Shown here: positions 17,664 through 26,372 of the stretch, piece after piece
Layout: each line of letters opens with the position of its first letter
Numbering within the stretch: the stretch's first letter is position 1
NCBI RefSeq assembly: GCF_944384765.1
Contig: NZ_CALWUM010000016.1
Coordinates: forward strand, 1 to 45,433
Source: an uncultured Agathobaculum sp.
Lineage (GTDB): Bacteria; Bacillota; Clostridia; Oscillospirales; Butyricicoccaceae
Direction: 5' to 3'
Length of the DNA stretch: 45,433 nucleotides
Notes under the pieces: generated by a model
Seen by the model: only the letters and a program-made list of their open reading frames with translations
Databases searched by the model: none
What the model was told of the DNA's origin: nothing
Translations under genes and position numbers: made by a program

Positions 17664-17692
17664 ATTTTAACACATTGCTCTCAATTATTCAA
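17664..17692 (-). promoter_or_regulatory. Promoter for OLE RNA
   Basis: On the minus strand TTGAAT (17687-17692) and TAAAAT (17664-17669) are 17 bp apart, with TG one base before the -10 box (extended -10). It lies between the ispA stop and the OLE region, so OLE can be transcribed independently of the upstream operon. Confidence 0.6.
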
Positions 17693-17702
17693 CAAAACTG
17701 CA

Positions 17703-17726
17703 TAAAAATCCAAATTTACTTGGATC
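17703..17726 (-). terminator. Weak intrinsic terminator at the end of ispA
   Basis: ATCCAA/TTGGAT form a 6-bp stem that includes the ispA TAA stop in its loop; TTTTT follows on the minus strand. The stem is short, so termination is probably partial, with read-through into OLE. Confidence 0.45.
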
Positions 17727-18600
17727 GGCCCATCAGGCTGCGGGCAAGCCCGGTCAGAAAACCGCTGCCCTCCATGTCCGCGACCGCGGCGACCGCCTGC
17801 TCGGTCAGCTCGCCGGCCAGGCGGCGGCATTCCTCCACCCCTAAAAGCGACGGGAAGGTGGATTTTTCGTCCCGCGCATCCTTGCCGGTGGTTTTGCCGA
17901 GCACGGCCGCGTCGCCCTCGATATCCAGCAGGTCGTCCTGAATCTGGAACGCAAGGCCCAGCTTTTCGCCGTAGGTATGTGCTTTTTCAATCGTCTGCGC
18001 GTCGGTCATGCCTGCAGCCGTACAGCCCAGCTCGCACGCGGCCCACAGCAGGCAGCCGGTCTTGAGGCTTTGCAGCAGGCGCAGCTCGTCGAGCGAAATC
18101 TTCCGGTGCTCTGCGCCCATGTCGAGCACCTGCCCCGCGATCATGCCGTTCATGCCTGCGGCGCGGCCTAGGATGCGGATGCACTGCAAAACCGTCTCCG
18201 CCGGCAGACCCTTGGCGGCGGCCGCGGTCTCAAACGCTGCGGTCAGCAGTCCGTCGCCCGCGAGGACGGCGGTCGCCTCGTCGAACGCCTTGTGGCAGGT
18301 CGGGCGGCCGCGGCGCAGGTCGTCGTTATCCATGCACGGCAGATCGTCGTGGATGAGCGAATAGGTGTGAATCATCTCGAGTGCGCAGGCAAACGGCAGC
18401 GCCTTTTCCGCGTCCCCGCCGCACAGGCGGCAGAAGGCAAGCGTAATCACCGGGCGCAGGCGCTTGCCGCCCGCAAGCGCAGAATATTTCGCGGCTTCAA
18501 AAATGCGGTCGTAGCCTTCTCCGGTCTCGCGGGACAAGTATCGCTCCAGCGCAGACTCGACGAGCGTAATATCCGCATTCATTTGCTCTGCAAAGGTCAT
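17716..18600 (-). CDS. ispA: Farnesyl/geranyl diphosphate synthase
   Basis: A 294-residue trans-polyprenyl synthase that condenses isopentenyl diphosphate with dimethylallyl or geranyl diphosphate. The first Asp-rich motif begins at 85 (DDLPCMDNDD, with the two-residue insertion typical of bacterial FPP synthases). The second is QDDLLDIEGD near 218-227. GGKRLRP (45-51) binds the diphosphate. It overlaps xseB by 4 bases and precedes OLE RNA; dxs further downstream feeds the same pathway. Confidence 0.95.
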   Translation of the reverse strand: MTFAEQMNADITLVESALERYLSRETGEGYDRIFEAAKYSALAGGKRLRPVITLAFCRLCGGDAEKALPFACALEMIHTYSLIHDDLPCMDNDDLRRGRPTCHKAFDEATAVLAGDGLLTAAFETAAAAKGLPAETVLQCIRILGRAAGMNGMIAGQVLDMGAEHRKISLDELRLLQSLKTGCLLWAACELGCTAAGMTDAQTIEKAHTYGEKLGLAFQIQDDLLDIEGDAAVLGKTTGKDARDEKSTFPSLLGVEECRRLAGELTEQAVAAVADMEGSGFLTGLARSLMGRSK

Positions 18601-18833
18601 TTCCCCGCCTCCTCCGCGTCGAACGGCTGCTCAAGCACCTCGCCCTGCATATTCTCCTGCATGATGGTCACCTTCTGCTCCGCCTTGTCGAGCAGCTTGC
18701 CCAGCGCGGCGGACAGCTTTGTGCCCTCCTCAAACAGCTTCATGCTTTCATTCAGCGGCGCTTCGCCCTTTTCCAGCAGGCGGACGATTTCCTCGAGCCG
18801 CTCCATCTGGCTTTCAAACGTCTTTTCGGCCAT
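18597..18833 (-). CDS. xseB: Exodeoxyribonuclease VII small subunit
   Basis: A 78-residue helical protein matching XseB: FESQMERLEEIVRLLEKGE followed by SLKLFEEGT-like MKLFEEGTKL. It forms coiled coils that assemble around the large subunit XseA to make the single-strand-specific nuclease. The gene begins 1 base after the xseA stop and its end overlaps ispA by 4 bases, so stoichiometry is set by coupling in the operon. Confidence 0.95.
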   Translation of the reverse strand: MAEKTFESQMERLEEIVRLLEKGEAPLNESMKLFEEGTKLSAALGKLLDKAEQKVTIMQENMQGEVLEQPFDAEEAGK

Positions 18834-18834
18834 T

Positions 18835-20109
18835 TTATGCTTCCTCCTCGGTATCGGTCACGCGGCAGTTGGCCGCGCCTTTTGCAAATCGGATATGCAG
18901 TGTATCGCCCGCCCTGAGCGTCCCCGCGTCGGACACCACTGCGCCGCGTTTGCCGCGGGTCGCCACCGCGTAGCCGCGGGCGAGCACACGCAGCGGGCTG
19001 ATCGCATCCAGCGTCGCCACGGTCTGTGTGAAACGCAGACGGCGGCGGTGCAGTCCCTCCTGCCCTGCGGCAAGCAGCCGCTGGCGCTGCATGGTCAGTC
19101 GCTGTGTTTCGCGCCCAAGGCGTGCGGGCAGGGCGGTACAAAGCCGGTCGGCCATCTGGTCGAGCAGCAGGCGCTTTTCCGCGATGTATTTTGCAGGCGT
19201 GCGCAGTTCCAATCGCTCCTGCAAGGCCGTCAGGCGCTGGCGGCGGATTTGCAGCTGCTTATGCGCCGCCGTGCGCAGACGGGTATCCAGCGCGCGGACA
19301 GACAGCGACAGCTCCGCCCGGTCGGGTACGGCAAGCTCGGCCGCGCCCGAGGGCGTCGGCGCGCGCAGGTCGGCGACAAAGTCCGCGATGGTCACATCCG
19401 GCTCGTGGCCGACCGCTGAAATCACCGGGATTGCGGAATCATAAATTGCCCGTGCGACGGGTTCCTCATTAAACGCCCACAGGTCCTCCATCGAGCCGCC
19501 GCCGCGGCCGCACAGGATGACATCCGCCTCACCGACCGCGTTGGCCAGCATGAGCGCGCGGGCGATGCTCTCGGCCGCGCCCTGTCCCTGCACCTGCGCA
19601 GGATACAGCGTGACCCTGGCCAGCGGCCAGCGGCGGCCCAGAATGCGGATCATATCGCGCACCGCCGCACCGGTCGGCGAGGTGACGAGCGCGATGCGCT
19701 GCGGGCAGGCCGGGATCGGCTTTTTGTGCGCCGGGTCAAACAGGCCTTCGGCCTGCAGCTTGTTTTTCAGCTGCTCAAAGGCGAGGTTCAGCGCGCCCGC
19801 GCCGTCCGGTATGACCTCGGAAATATACAGCTGCACCTGTCCGGTGCGCGGAAACGAGCTGACGCGCGCCCGCACGATCACCTTCATGCCGTTTTCCAGC
19901 CGGAATTTAAGCCGCATGGCGTCCGACCGGAACATTACTGCATTGATCGCCGCGCCCTCGTCTTTGAGCGTCATATAATGGTGGCCGGACGAGTGCGCCT
20001 TGTAGTTGGAGATCTCGCCCTGCACAAGCAGGTTGCGGTAGCCGGGCACCGCGTCGAGCAGTTCCTTGATCTCGTTGTTCAGTCTGGTGACAGAATATAC
20101 CGTACTCAC
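18835..20109 (-). CDS. xseA: Exodeoxyribonuclease VII large subunit
   Basis: A 424-residue protein with an N-terminal OB fold (VQGEISNYKAHSSGHHYMTLKDEGA) that binds single-stranded DNA. The catalytic domain includes TSPTGAAVRDMI and GRGGGSMEDLWAFN, followed by the HEPD segment, all conserved in XseA. A long helical region near 250-350 binds XseB. Together with xseB it degrades single-stranded DNA in repair. The start overlaps the preceding gene by 4 bases. Confidence 0.96.
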   Translation of the reverse strand: MSTVYSVTRLNNEIKELLDAVPGYRNLLVQGEISNYKAHSSGHHYMTLKDEGAAINAVMFRSDAMRLKFRLENGMKVIVRARVSSFPRTGQVQLYISEVIPDGAGALNLAFEQLKNKLQAEGLFDPAHKKPIPACPQRIALVTSPTGAAVRDMIRILGRRWPLARVTLYPAQVQGQGAAESIARALMLANAVGEADVILCGRGGGSMEDLWAFNEEPVARAIYDSAIPVISAVGHEPDVTIADFVADLRAPTPSGAAELAVPDRAELSLSVRALDTRLRTAAHKQLQIRRQRLTALQERLELRTPAKYIAEKRLLLDQMADRLCTALPARLGRETQRLTMQRQRLLAAGQEGLHRRRLRFTQTVATLDAISPLRVLARGYAVATRGKRGAVVSDAGTLRAGDTLHIRFAKGAANCRVTDTEEEA

Positions 20110-21044
20110 TGCTTTTTCCTTTCATAAAGCCGCGCGGCGAGCACCGCCGCGCCGACCGCATTGTCCCCCGAAAGCACGGGCGCGGCAAAGCTGACCGCTT
20201 TGCCAAACGCCGCGCGCATGCGCGCGCGGATGATTTCGCTCGCCATTACGCCGCCTGCGCACAGCACCGGACAGTCATGCTGCTGTCTGGCCTGCTCGGT
20301 CGCTTTGACGACCGCATTTGCCACGGTCTCGAGCGCAAAACGCGCCATCTGTGCGGGAGGTGCGGTCTTATATTTATTTTCCACCTGGTTCTGCATGCCG
20401 GAAAGCGAAAAACGGCAGTCCGCCACCTTGGGGCGGTAGCCCTTTTCCGGCTGGGCAGTCAGCGCAAGCTGGTCCAGCGCCGCGCCCGACGGGAACGGCA
20501 GCCCGAGCAGCGCGCCCGCGCGGTCGATCAGCTGCCCGGCAGCGAGGTCGGTCGTGCCGCCGATGCAGGTGCAGTCCGGCAGGCCATCTGCGCCCGGCCG
20601 GACAAGCAACAGCTCGCTCGTGCCACCCGACAGATGCCACGCGAGAAAGATCCGGTCAAGCAGATCCAGTTTTTCCGCGCTCAGGGCAGCGGCCGCGATG
20701 TGCCCCTGCTGATGCGACACCGCAAAAACCGGCACAGATAGCAAATGCGCCGCGCTGCGCGCGACGCTCTCCCCCGCCAGGAAGCAGGGCATATACGAAC
20801 CCTCGACCGCGCGCGGACGGGTGCTCACGCCGATGGCGCGCACCTCCCCCTGCGGCAGGGCCTCGATCTTTTCATGCAGGCGCACGGTGTGCTGAAACAA
20901 CGCATCCGACTGGCGCAGGCCGATCGCCCCCTCGGGCACGGTCAGCAGGCCGCCCTCGTTGCGCCAGGCACCGTTTTCGGCGTCATACACAGCCGCCGAG
21001 GTGCGGTAGTTAGATGTATCGACCCCCAGAAAACGCTCAGGCAT
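20106..21044 (-). CDS. TsaD-like (M22 glycoprotease family) paralogue
   Basis: A 312-residue ASKHA-fold protein related to TsaD, the catalytic subunit of tRNA threonylcarbamoyl-adenosine synthesis. The metal motif HQQGHIAAA, the phosphate loop LGVDTSNY and the late LCAGGVMAS and LSGDNAVG segments are visible. It is probably a paralogue and not the housekeeping tsaD, because it sits between nusB and xseA and is somewhat divergent and short; a canonical tsaD would be elsewhere. ATG 21044 is chosen because it overlaps the nusB stop by 8 bases; the open frame upstream has no homology. Confidence 0.8.
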   Translation of the reverse strand: MPERFLGVDTSNYRTSAAVYDAENGAWRNEGGLLTVPEGAIGLRQSDALFQHTVRLHEKIEALPQGEVRAIGVSTRPRAVEGSYMPCFLAGESVARSAAHLLSVPVFAVSHQQGHIAAAALSAEKLDLLDRIFLAWHLSGGTSELLLVRPGADGLPDCTCIGGTTDLAAGQLIDRAGALLGLPFPSGAALDQLALTAQPEKGYRPKVADCRFSLSGMQNQVENKYKTAPPAQMARFALETVANAVVKATEQARQQHDCPVLCAGGVMASEIIRARMRAAFGKAVSFAAPVLSGDNAVGAAVLAARLYERKKQ

Positions 21045-21540
21045 TGGTCTGCTCCGTCTCCGGCTTATCCTGTGTGGTAGACGCCCCGTCCGGCGCGTCC
21101 GCACGGGCAATCGCACCGAGCACACCGTTGATAAAAGAGGACGCCTCAGCGGTATCATATACCTTGGTAAGCTCGACCGCTTCGTTGATCGCCACGCGAA
21201 CCGGCACATCGTCCACATACCGCATCTCATAGATCGCCAGGCGCAGCACAGCGATGGTCATGCGGGACAGACGGCTGAGCTTCCAGCCCTTTGCATTGGC
21301 TTCGATCGTCTGGTCGAGTTCGTCCAGGTGCGACGCCACACCCTTTACCACCGAACGGATATACTGGGTCTGCTCGGCAGTCAGTTTGCCGGCATACAGC
21401 GCAATATCCCCGCTGATCGAGGCCATGATCTCCTCGTCCAGCCGCTCGTCCAGGCTCTCCTCTTCAAATTGCCGGAACCCCATCTCAAAAATCAGGTGCA
21501 GGGCAATTTCCCTTGCTTTTGTTCTGCTCATCACGCTCAC
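21037..21540 (-). CDS. nusB: Transcription antitermination factor NusB
   Basis: A 167-residue helical RNA-binding protein. The opening TKAREIALHLIFEM and the later VPVRVAINEAVELTKVYDTAEASSFINGVLGAI are family hallmarks. It binds boxA RNA with NusE (S10) to help rRNA operon transcription. A C-terminal tail of about 25 polar residues follows the core. The start is GTG at 21540, placed after GGGAGGAG. It is the first gene of the long minus-strand operon and has a good promoter. Confidence 0.95.
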   Translation of the reverse strand: MSVMSRTKAREIALHLIFEMGFRQFEEESLDERLDEEIMASISGDIALYAGKLTAEQTQYIRSVVKGVASHLDELDQTIEANAKGWKLSRLSRMTIAVLRLAIYEMRYVDDVPVRVAINEAVELTKVYDTAEASSFINGVLGAIARADAPDGASTTQDKPETEQTNA

Positions 21541-21579
21541 GTCGGCAGGCTCCTCCCATTCTGTCTGTGAATACGATTT

Positions 21580-21608
21580 ATTTTATCCCATTTTCGCCAA
21601 AAGCGCAA
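21580..21608 (-). promoter_or_regulatory. Promoter of the nusB-xseA-ispA operon
   Basis: TTGCGC (21603-21608) and TAAAAT (21580-21585), 17-bp spacer, minus strand, 40 bases before the nusB start. Confidence 0.65.
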
Positions 21609-21752
21609 GCGTATATTCAGCGTTCCTGTGTCTACCACCTGTATTTCACTATATTTTGTTGATGTTGACAGACCGGCTCCTTATTTGTTATACTATTTCA
21701 TACGAACTTTGAAAGCCCGTAGCAAACACTTCCCATAGCGGGCCGCATATGC

Positions 21753-21758
21753 TATAAT
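21753..21758 (+). promoter_or_regulatory. Extended -10 promoter of tRNA-Pro
   Basis: TATAAT preceded by TGC (extended -10), 15 bases before the tRNA. The -35 position 17 bp upstream reads TTCCCA, a weak match. Confidence 0.6.
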
Positions 21759-21772
21759 GTAAATAATATTAT

Positions 21773-21848
21773 CCGGGTGTAGCGCAGTTGGTAGCGCGCC
21801 TGCTTTGGGAGCAGGATGCCGCAGGTTCGAATCCTGTCACTCGGACCA
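21773..21848 (+). tRNA. tRNA-Pro (TGG)
   Basis: A complete 76-nt cloverleaf. The acceptor CCGGGTG pairs with CACTCGG (one G-T), the anticodon stem CCTGC/GCAGG has loop TTTGGGA giving anticodon TGG, the T-arm is GGTTCGAATCC, and CCA is encoded. A recombinase remnant lies downstream pointing towards it, so it may have been an integration target. Confidence 0.97.
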
Positions 21849-21853
21849 AAGTT

Positions 21854-21890
21854 AACACCCTATATCCGGTCGGATATAGGGTGTTTTATT
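21854..21890 (+). terminator. Rho-independent terminator after tRNA-Pro
   Basis: A perfect 15-bp stem AACACCCTATATCCG/CGGATATAGGGTGTT followed by a T-run. Confidence 0.9.
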
Positions 21891-21965
21891 ACTTTATGCC
21901 TTAGTATTTCTGCAAAATAGTTGCAATTTCATGTTATATGCGAAACATACCATTTATTTTACCAT

Positions 21966-22601
21966 TTACAGATTGGAGACTGCATTTATAAAGGCTTCCA
22001 TGCGCTCAGCACTTTCGCGCTGCATGCTTTCGGAAACATGTCCGTAAACGTCCAGTGTAAAAGCAGCCGTATGATGACCGCGGTTTTGCTGGATGGTTTT
22101 CACATTGCCCCCAGACTGTAATGCAGCCACCGCGTAACTGTGACTCAAATCATGAAAGCAGGCATCCGGCATGCCGATCTGTGCGGCAAACCTCTTGAAA
22201 TGCTGGAAATGCTGGTAAACAGTTTGTCGTGCCAGGTGTCGCCCCAGGCTATCCGTAAAAACAAAGTCTTTTTCGTTTTCCCATGCTTCACCCACTTGCA
22301 GTCGGGCTTGTAGTTGCCTCTTATGGTGTCGGCTTAGCACCTGCATGACATAGGGCACGGGCGTGATCTGTCGCGGCTTGTCGTTTTTGAGCGATGCAAA
22401 TTTATATTCGCCTTTGATAAGCTGTAATTGCCGATAAATCGTTATTATGCCTTTGTCGAAGTCGATACAATCCCAGGCCAAGCCAAGGATTTCCCCTTGC
22501 CGCATACCGGTAAACAAATCGACAATGTAAACCGCTTCGAGCGGGTGCCCGTGTACAGCTTTCATGAATGCAGCAATTTGATAATCTTCCAGAGAGTTCA
22601 A
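21966..22601 (-). pseudogene. Tyrosine recombinase (phage/ICE integrase) catalytic-domain remnant
   Basis: A 211-residue reading frame homologous to the catalytic domain of Tn916/phage-type integrases. Present are Arg34 in TGMRQGE, Lys72 in SLKND, His150, the GHH segment (175-177) and the nucleophile Tyr186 in LDVYGH. The second catalytic Arg of HxxR is Ser153 (HDLSH), which should abolish activity. The arm and core-binding domains are missing: the frame opens at a TTG without a ribosome site and meets a stop about 19 codons upstream. It points at the tRNA-Pro 117 bases away. I regard it as a dead remnant of an excised or decayed element. Confidence 0.85.
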
Positions 22602-22793
22602 TATCTTCCGGATGGCTCTGGCGAATATGTTCCAAACATTCTTCCATAATAGTTAATTCTTTACTTGGCAATTCCATGTCAGCGTGACAAAGCGAGATCG
22701 TGACAGCACGGGTGAGCATTAACAGATAACCTCACCCTTATCGTTTTTTATTGTTCTGTAATTTCTTTCTTCCTTCCAGTTTTCATTAATCAC

Positions 22794-22833
22794 GATCTCC
22801 AATCTCAGAATTTATGTCTTGAGATTGGAGATC
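22794..22833. repeat. 14-bp perfect inverted repeat
   Basis: GATCTCCAATCTCA (22794-22807) and TGAGATTGGAGATC (22820-22833) are exact inverted copies around a 12-nt spacer. There is no T-run, so a terminator is unlikely; an operator or an element end is possible. Confidence 0.7.
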
Positions 22834-22887
22834 ATGGATATTTGGCGATGTAGGGCTGCCATAAAAACAAGCAGCCATAAACATAGC

Positions 22888-22918
22888 AAAAACGGTTCCC
22901 TGTACAGGAACCGTTTTC
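22888..22918 (-). terminator. Rho-independent terminator after pyc
   Basis: AAAACGGTTCC/GGAACCGTTTT, an 11-bp stem with loop CTGTACA and T/A tracts at both ends, 26 bases after the pyc stop. Confidence 0.85.
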
Positions 22919-22943
22919 ATTAGATCTGTTTATTATACCGAAA

Positions 22944-25900
22944 TTATTTGATCACAACGAGCAGCTCGCCCGCCTTGACCGCGGTGTTTTCCTTCGCCAG
23001 CAGCTTGTCCACGCGGCCGGCCATGCGCGCCACGACCGAGGTCTCCATCTTCATGGCCTCGATCACGAGCAGCACCTGGTTCTGTTCGACCATGTCGCCC
23101 TCGTGCACCAGCACGCGGGATACCATACCCGGCATGGGGGCGCCGGTCTGCGCCTTATCGGTCGGGTCGGCGAGCTGGACGTGCTCGTGCGCGGCGGGCG
23201 CCTGCGGGTCGGGCACGGACACCTCGCGGCGCATGCCGTTGAGCTCAAACAGCACGGTGCGCGTGCCGTCCTCCCCCCGGTCGCCCAGACCGAGGTATTT
23301 GACTACCAGCGTCTTGCCGTCCTCGATGTTGATCTGGTTGGTCTCGCCGAGCGCCATGCCGTTGAAGAACACATGGCTGCCCATGCGGGACATATAGCCG
23401 TACTCCTTGCGGTGGCGGCAGTATTCCTCCACCACCTTGGGATACAGGCACCAGGAGAGCACGGTGCGGTCCTTGGCGCCCGGCTGGAACTGCTCGACGG
23501 TTTTGCGCGCCGCGTCAAAGTCCACCGGGTCGAGCAGCGCGCCCGGGCGGCAGGTGATCGGTGTCTCGCCCTTGAGCACCAGCTTTTGCAATTCAGGCGG
23601 GAAACCGCCTTCGGGCTGGCCCATCATGCCCTTGAAGTAGGACACCACCGAATCCGGGAAGGTCAGCGCCTCGCCCTTTTCCAGAATATTTTCCGGCGTC
23701 AGGCGGTTCTGCACCATGAAAATCGCCAGATCGCCCACCATCTTGGAGGACGGCGTAACCTTGACGATGTCGCCCAGCATCAGGTTGACCTGCTTGTACA
23801 TCTCGCGCACGTCCTCAAACTGGCTGCCCAGGCCGAGCGCCTCCACCTGGGACTGCAGGTTGGTGTACTGGCCGCCGGGCATCTCATAGCAGTAAATATC
23901 GGTCGAGGGCGCCTTGAGGCCGCCGTCAAACGAGGCGTAGCGCAGGCGCACATCCGCCCAGTAGTCGCTGAGCTTTTGCAGCCGGTCGGGATCCAGGCCG
24001 GTGTCGCGCTCCTGCCCGTGCAGGGCCGCGACAACCGCATTCATGGACGGCTGGCTGGTCATGGAGGACAGCGAGTCGATCGCCGTGTCCACGATGTCCA
24101 CGCCCGCCTCGGCGGCGAGCAGCAGCGCCGCCACCTGGTTGCCCGAGGTATCGTGTGTGTGCAGGTGGATGGGCAGGCCGATTTCGTTTTTGAGCGCCGT
24201 GACCAGCTTTTTCGCCGCGTAGGGCTTGAGCAGGCCGGACATATCCTTGATGCACAGGATGTGCGCGCCGCGCTTTTCGATCTCCTTGGCGAGGTTCACA
24301 TAGTATTGCAGCGTATATTTGTCGCGCTTGGGGTCGAGGATGTCGCCCGTGTAGCAGATTGCCGCCTCGCACAGCTTGCCCTGATTCAGCACCTCGTCCA
24401 TGGCGACCTCCATGCCGGGCAGCCAGTTGAGCGAGTCGAACACGCGGAACACGTCGATTCCGGTTTTGGCCGCCTCCCTGACAAAGGCGCGCACCAGATT
24501 GTCCGGATAGTTGGCGTATCCCACCAGGCTCGAGCCGCGCAGCAGCATTTGCAGCGGGATGTTCGGGATTTTCTCGCGCAGCAACTCGAGACGTTCCCAC
24601 GGAGATTCATGCAGGAACCGGTAGGCCGTGTCAAACGTCGCGCCGCCCCAGCACTCGAGCGAAAAGCAGTTGTTCAGAATTTCGGCGGTGCCGCTCGCTG
24701 CGCCGACCATATCGCGCGTGCGCATGCGGGTCGCGAGCAGCGACTGGTGCGCGTCGCGCATGGTGGTATCCGTGATGAGCAGGCGCTTTTCGCTCAGCAC
24801 ATAGTTTTTGACCGCCTCCGGCCCCTCGCGGTCGAGCAGCTGCTTGAGCCCTTCGCATTTGGGCGGTGCGCTCTCATAGGGCGGGAAGCGCGGCGCATCA
24901 TACTGCGCGCGCTCGGCCGAGGGGTTGGCGACCTGGATCTCCGCAATATAGCGCAGCACCTTGGTCGCGCGGTCCTGCCCCTCCTCAAAGTCGAACAGCT
25001 CGGGCGTTTCGTCGATGAACTTGGTGTGGCACTGCCCCGCGCGGAACGCCGGGTGCTGGAGGATATTGGTGATAAACGGGATGTTGGTCTTGACGCCGCG
25101 GATGTGCTCCTCGCTGATCGCGCGCAGCGCCTTGCGGCACAGGCCGTCAAAGGTCTGGTCGTGGCAGGTGATCTTGACCAGCAGCGAATCGTAATACGGC
25201 GAAATTTCCGCGCCGACGTAAGTATTGCTGCCGTCCAGGCGCACGCCGTTGCCGCCCGACGAGCGATATGCCGTGATTTTGCCGATGTCGGGCAGGAAGT
25301 TGTTCTTGGGGTCCTCGGTCGTGATGCGACACTGCATCGCATAGCCGCGCGCCGCCACATCCGACTGACGGCGGATGCCGATCGCCTCGTCAAACAGCGG
25401 ATAGCCCTCCGCAATCAGGATCTGCGAGCGCACCAGGTCCACGCCGGTCAGCTCCTCGGTGACCGTGTGCTCGACCTGGATGCGCGGGTTCATCTCGATG
25501 AAGTAATAGCTGCCCGACTTGTCCACCAGGAACTCGATCGTGCCCGCGGACACATAGCCCACATGCCGCGCAATCTTGACCGCATCCGCATACAGGCGGG
25601 CACGCACCTCCTCGGGCACGCTCCACGCGGGCGCAAACTCGACCACCTTCTGATAGCGGCGCTGAAGCGAGCAGTCGCGCTCAAACAGGTGCACGATGTT
25701 GCCGTACCGGTCGCCCAGCACCTGCACTTCGATGTGCTTGGGCTCGACGAGAAACTTCTCGATGAAGATATCCTCGTTGCCGAATGCCTTCTGCGCCTCG
25801 CTCTTGACCTGCGGGAAGCCCACGCGGATATCCGCCGCGCTGTCGCAGCGGCGCATACCGCGGCCGCCGCCGCCCCCGGCCGCCTTGAGCAGCACCGGAT

Positions 25901-26372
25901 AGCCGAATTCCTCCGCCAGCGTGATCGCATCGTCCACATCGCGGAGCGGCCGCGCCGAGCCCGGGATAGTGGGCACGCCGCAGGCGTGCGCGATGGTCTT
26001 GGCGGTCAGCTTGTCGCCCATCTGCTCGAGGATTTTGGGCGAGGGGCCGATGAACGTGATGCCCGCCTGCTCGCACGCGCGGGCAAACGCCGCGTTCTCG
26101 GACAAAAAGCCGTAGCCGGGGTGGATAGCGTCCACGCCGCGGCGCTGAGCCAGGTCGATGATTCCGGGAATATCCAGATAAGCCGCCAGCGGGCTTTTGT
26201 TTTCGCCGATCAGATAGGCCTCATCCGCGCGCGTGCGGTACAGGCTGTACATATCCTCCTGCGAGTAGATGGCGACCGTGCGCAGGCCCAGGTCGTAGCA
26301 CGCGCGGAAGATGCGCAGCGCGATCTCCCCGCGGTTGGCGACCAATACCTTGCTGAACTTATGAGGTTCCAA
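22944..26372 (-). CDS. pyc: Pyruvate carboxylase
   Basis: An 1142-residue biotin enzyme of normal length, making oxaloacetate from pyruvate, bicarbonate and ATP. Domains in order: biotin carboxylase (about 1-455, with the glycine-rich ATP-grasp loop KAAGGGGGRGMR), carboxyltransferase of the HMG-CoA-lyase-like TIM barrel (about 530-830, beginning TDTTMRDAHQSLLATRMRT), the PYC allosteric/tetramerisation region, and the biotinyl domain with EAMKM (biotin on Lys1108). The start is TTG at 26372, with AGGAGGA 8 bases before it. It is a single-gene unit with its own terminator. It is strongly GC-rich like the left part of the window. Confidence 0.97.
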   Translation of the reverse strand: MEPHKFSKVLVANRGEIALRIFRACYDLGLRTVAIYSQEDMYSLYRTRADEAYLIGENKSPLAAYLDIPGIIDLAQRRGVDAIHPGYGFLSENAAFARACEQAGITFIGPSPKILEQMGDKLTAKTIAHACGVPTIPGSARPLRDVDDAITLAEEFGYPVLLKAAGGGGGRGMRRCDSAADIRVGFPQVKSEAQKAFGNEDIFIEKFLVEPKHIEVQVLGDRYGNIVHLFERDCSLQRRYQKVVEFAPAWSVPEEVRARLYADAVKIARHVGYVSAGTIEFLVDKSGSYYFIEMNPRIQVEHTVTEELTGVDLVRSQILIAEGYPLFDEAIGIRRQSDVAARGYAMQCRITTEDPKNNFLPDIGKITAYRSSGGNGVRLDGSNTYVGAEISPYYDSLLVKITCHDQTFDGLCRKALRAISEEHIRGVKTNIPFITNILQHPAFRAGQCHTKFIDETPELFDFEEGQDRATKVLRYIAEIQVANPSAERAQYDAPRFPPYESAPPKCEGLKQLLDREGPEAVKNYVLSEKRLLITDTTMRDAHQSLLATRMRTRDMVGAASGTAEILNNCFSLECWGGATFDTAYRFLHESPWERLELLREKIPNIPLQMLLRGSSLVGYANYPDNLVRAFVREAAKTGIDVFRVFDSLNWLPGMEVAMDEVLNQGKLCEAAICYTGDILDPKRDKYTLQYYVNLAKEIEKRGAHILCIKDMSGLLKPYAAKKLVTALKNEIGLPIHLHTHDTSGNQVAALLLAAEAGVDIVDTAIDSLSSMTSQPSMNAVVAALHGQERDTGLDPDRLQKLSDYWADVRLRYASFDGGLKAPSTDIYCYEMPGGQYTNLQSQVEALGLGSQFEDVREMYKQVNLMLGDIVKVTPSSKMVGDLAIFMVQNRLTPENILEKGEALTFPDSVVSYFKGMMGQPEGGFPPELQKLVLKGETPITCRPGALLDPVDFDAARKTVEQFQPGAKDRTVLSWCLYPKVVEEYCRHRKEYGYMSRMGSHVFFNGMALGETNQINIEDGKTLVVKYLGLGDRGEDGTRTVLFELNGMRREVSVPDPQAPAAHEHVQLADPTDKAQTGAPMPGMVSRVLVHEGDMVEQNQVLLVIEAMKMETSVVARMAGRVDKLLAKENTAVKAGELLVVIK

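Larger units (their letters stand above)
22602..22943. other. Gene-free stretch between integrase remnant and pyc
   Basis: No convincing gene is present. A short minus-strand frame upstream of the integrase fragment (to 22719) shows no homology I recognise. The stretch holds an AT-rich inverted repeat (22794-22833) and the pyc terminator. It is probably eroded mobile-element DNA. Confidence 0.6.
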
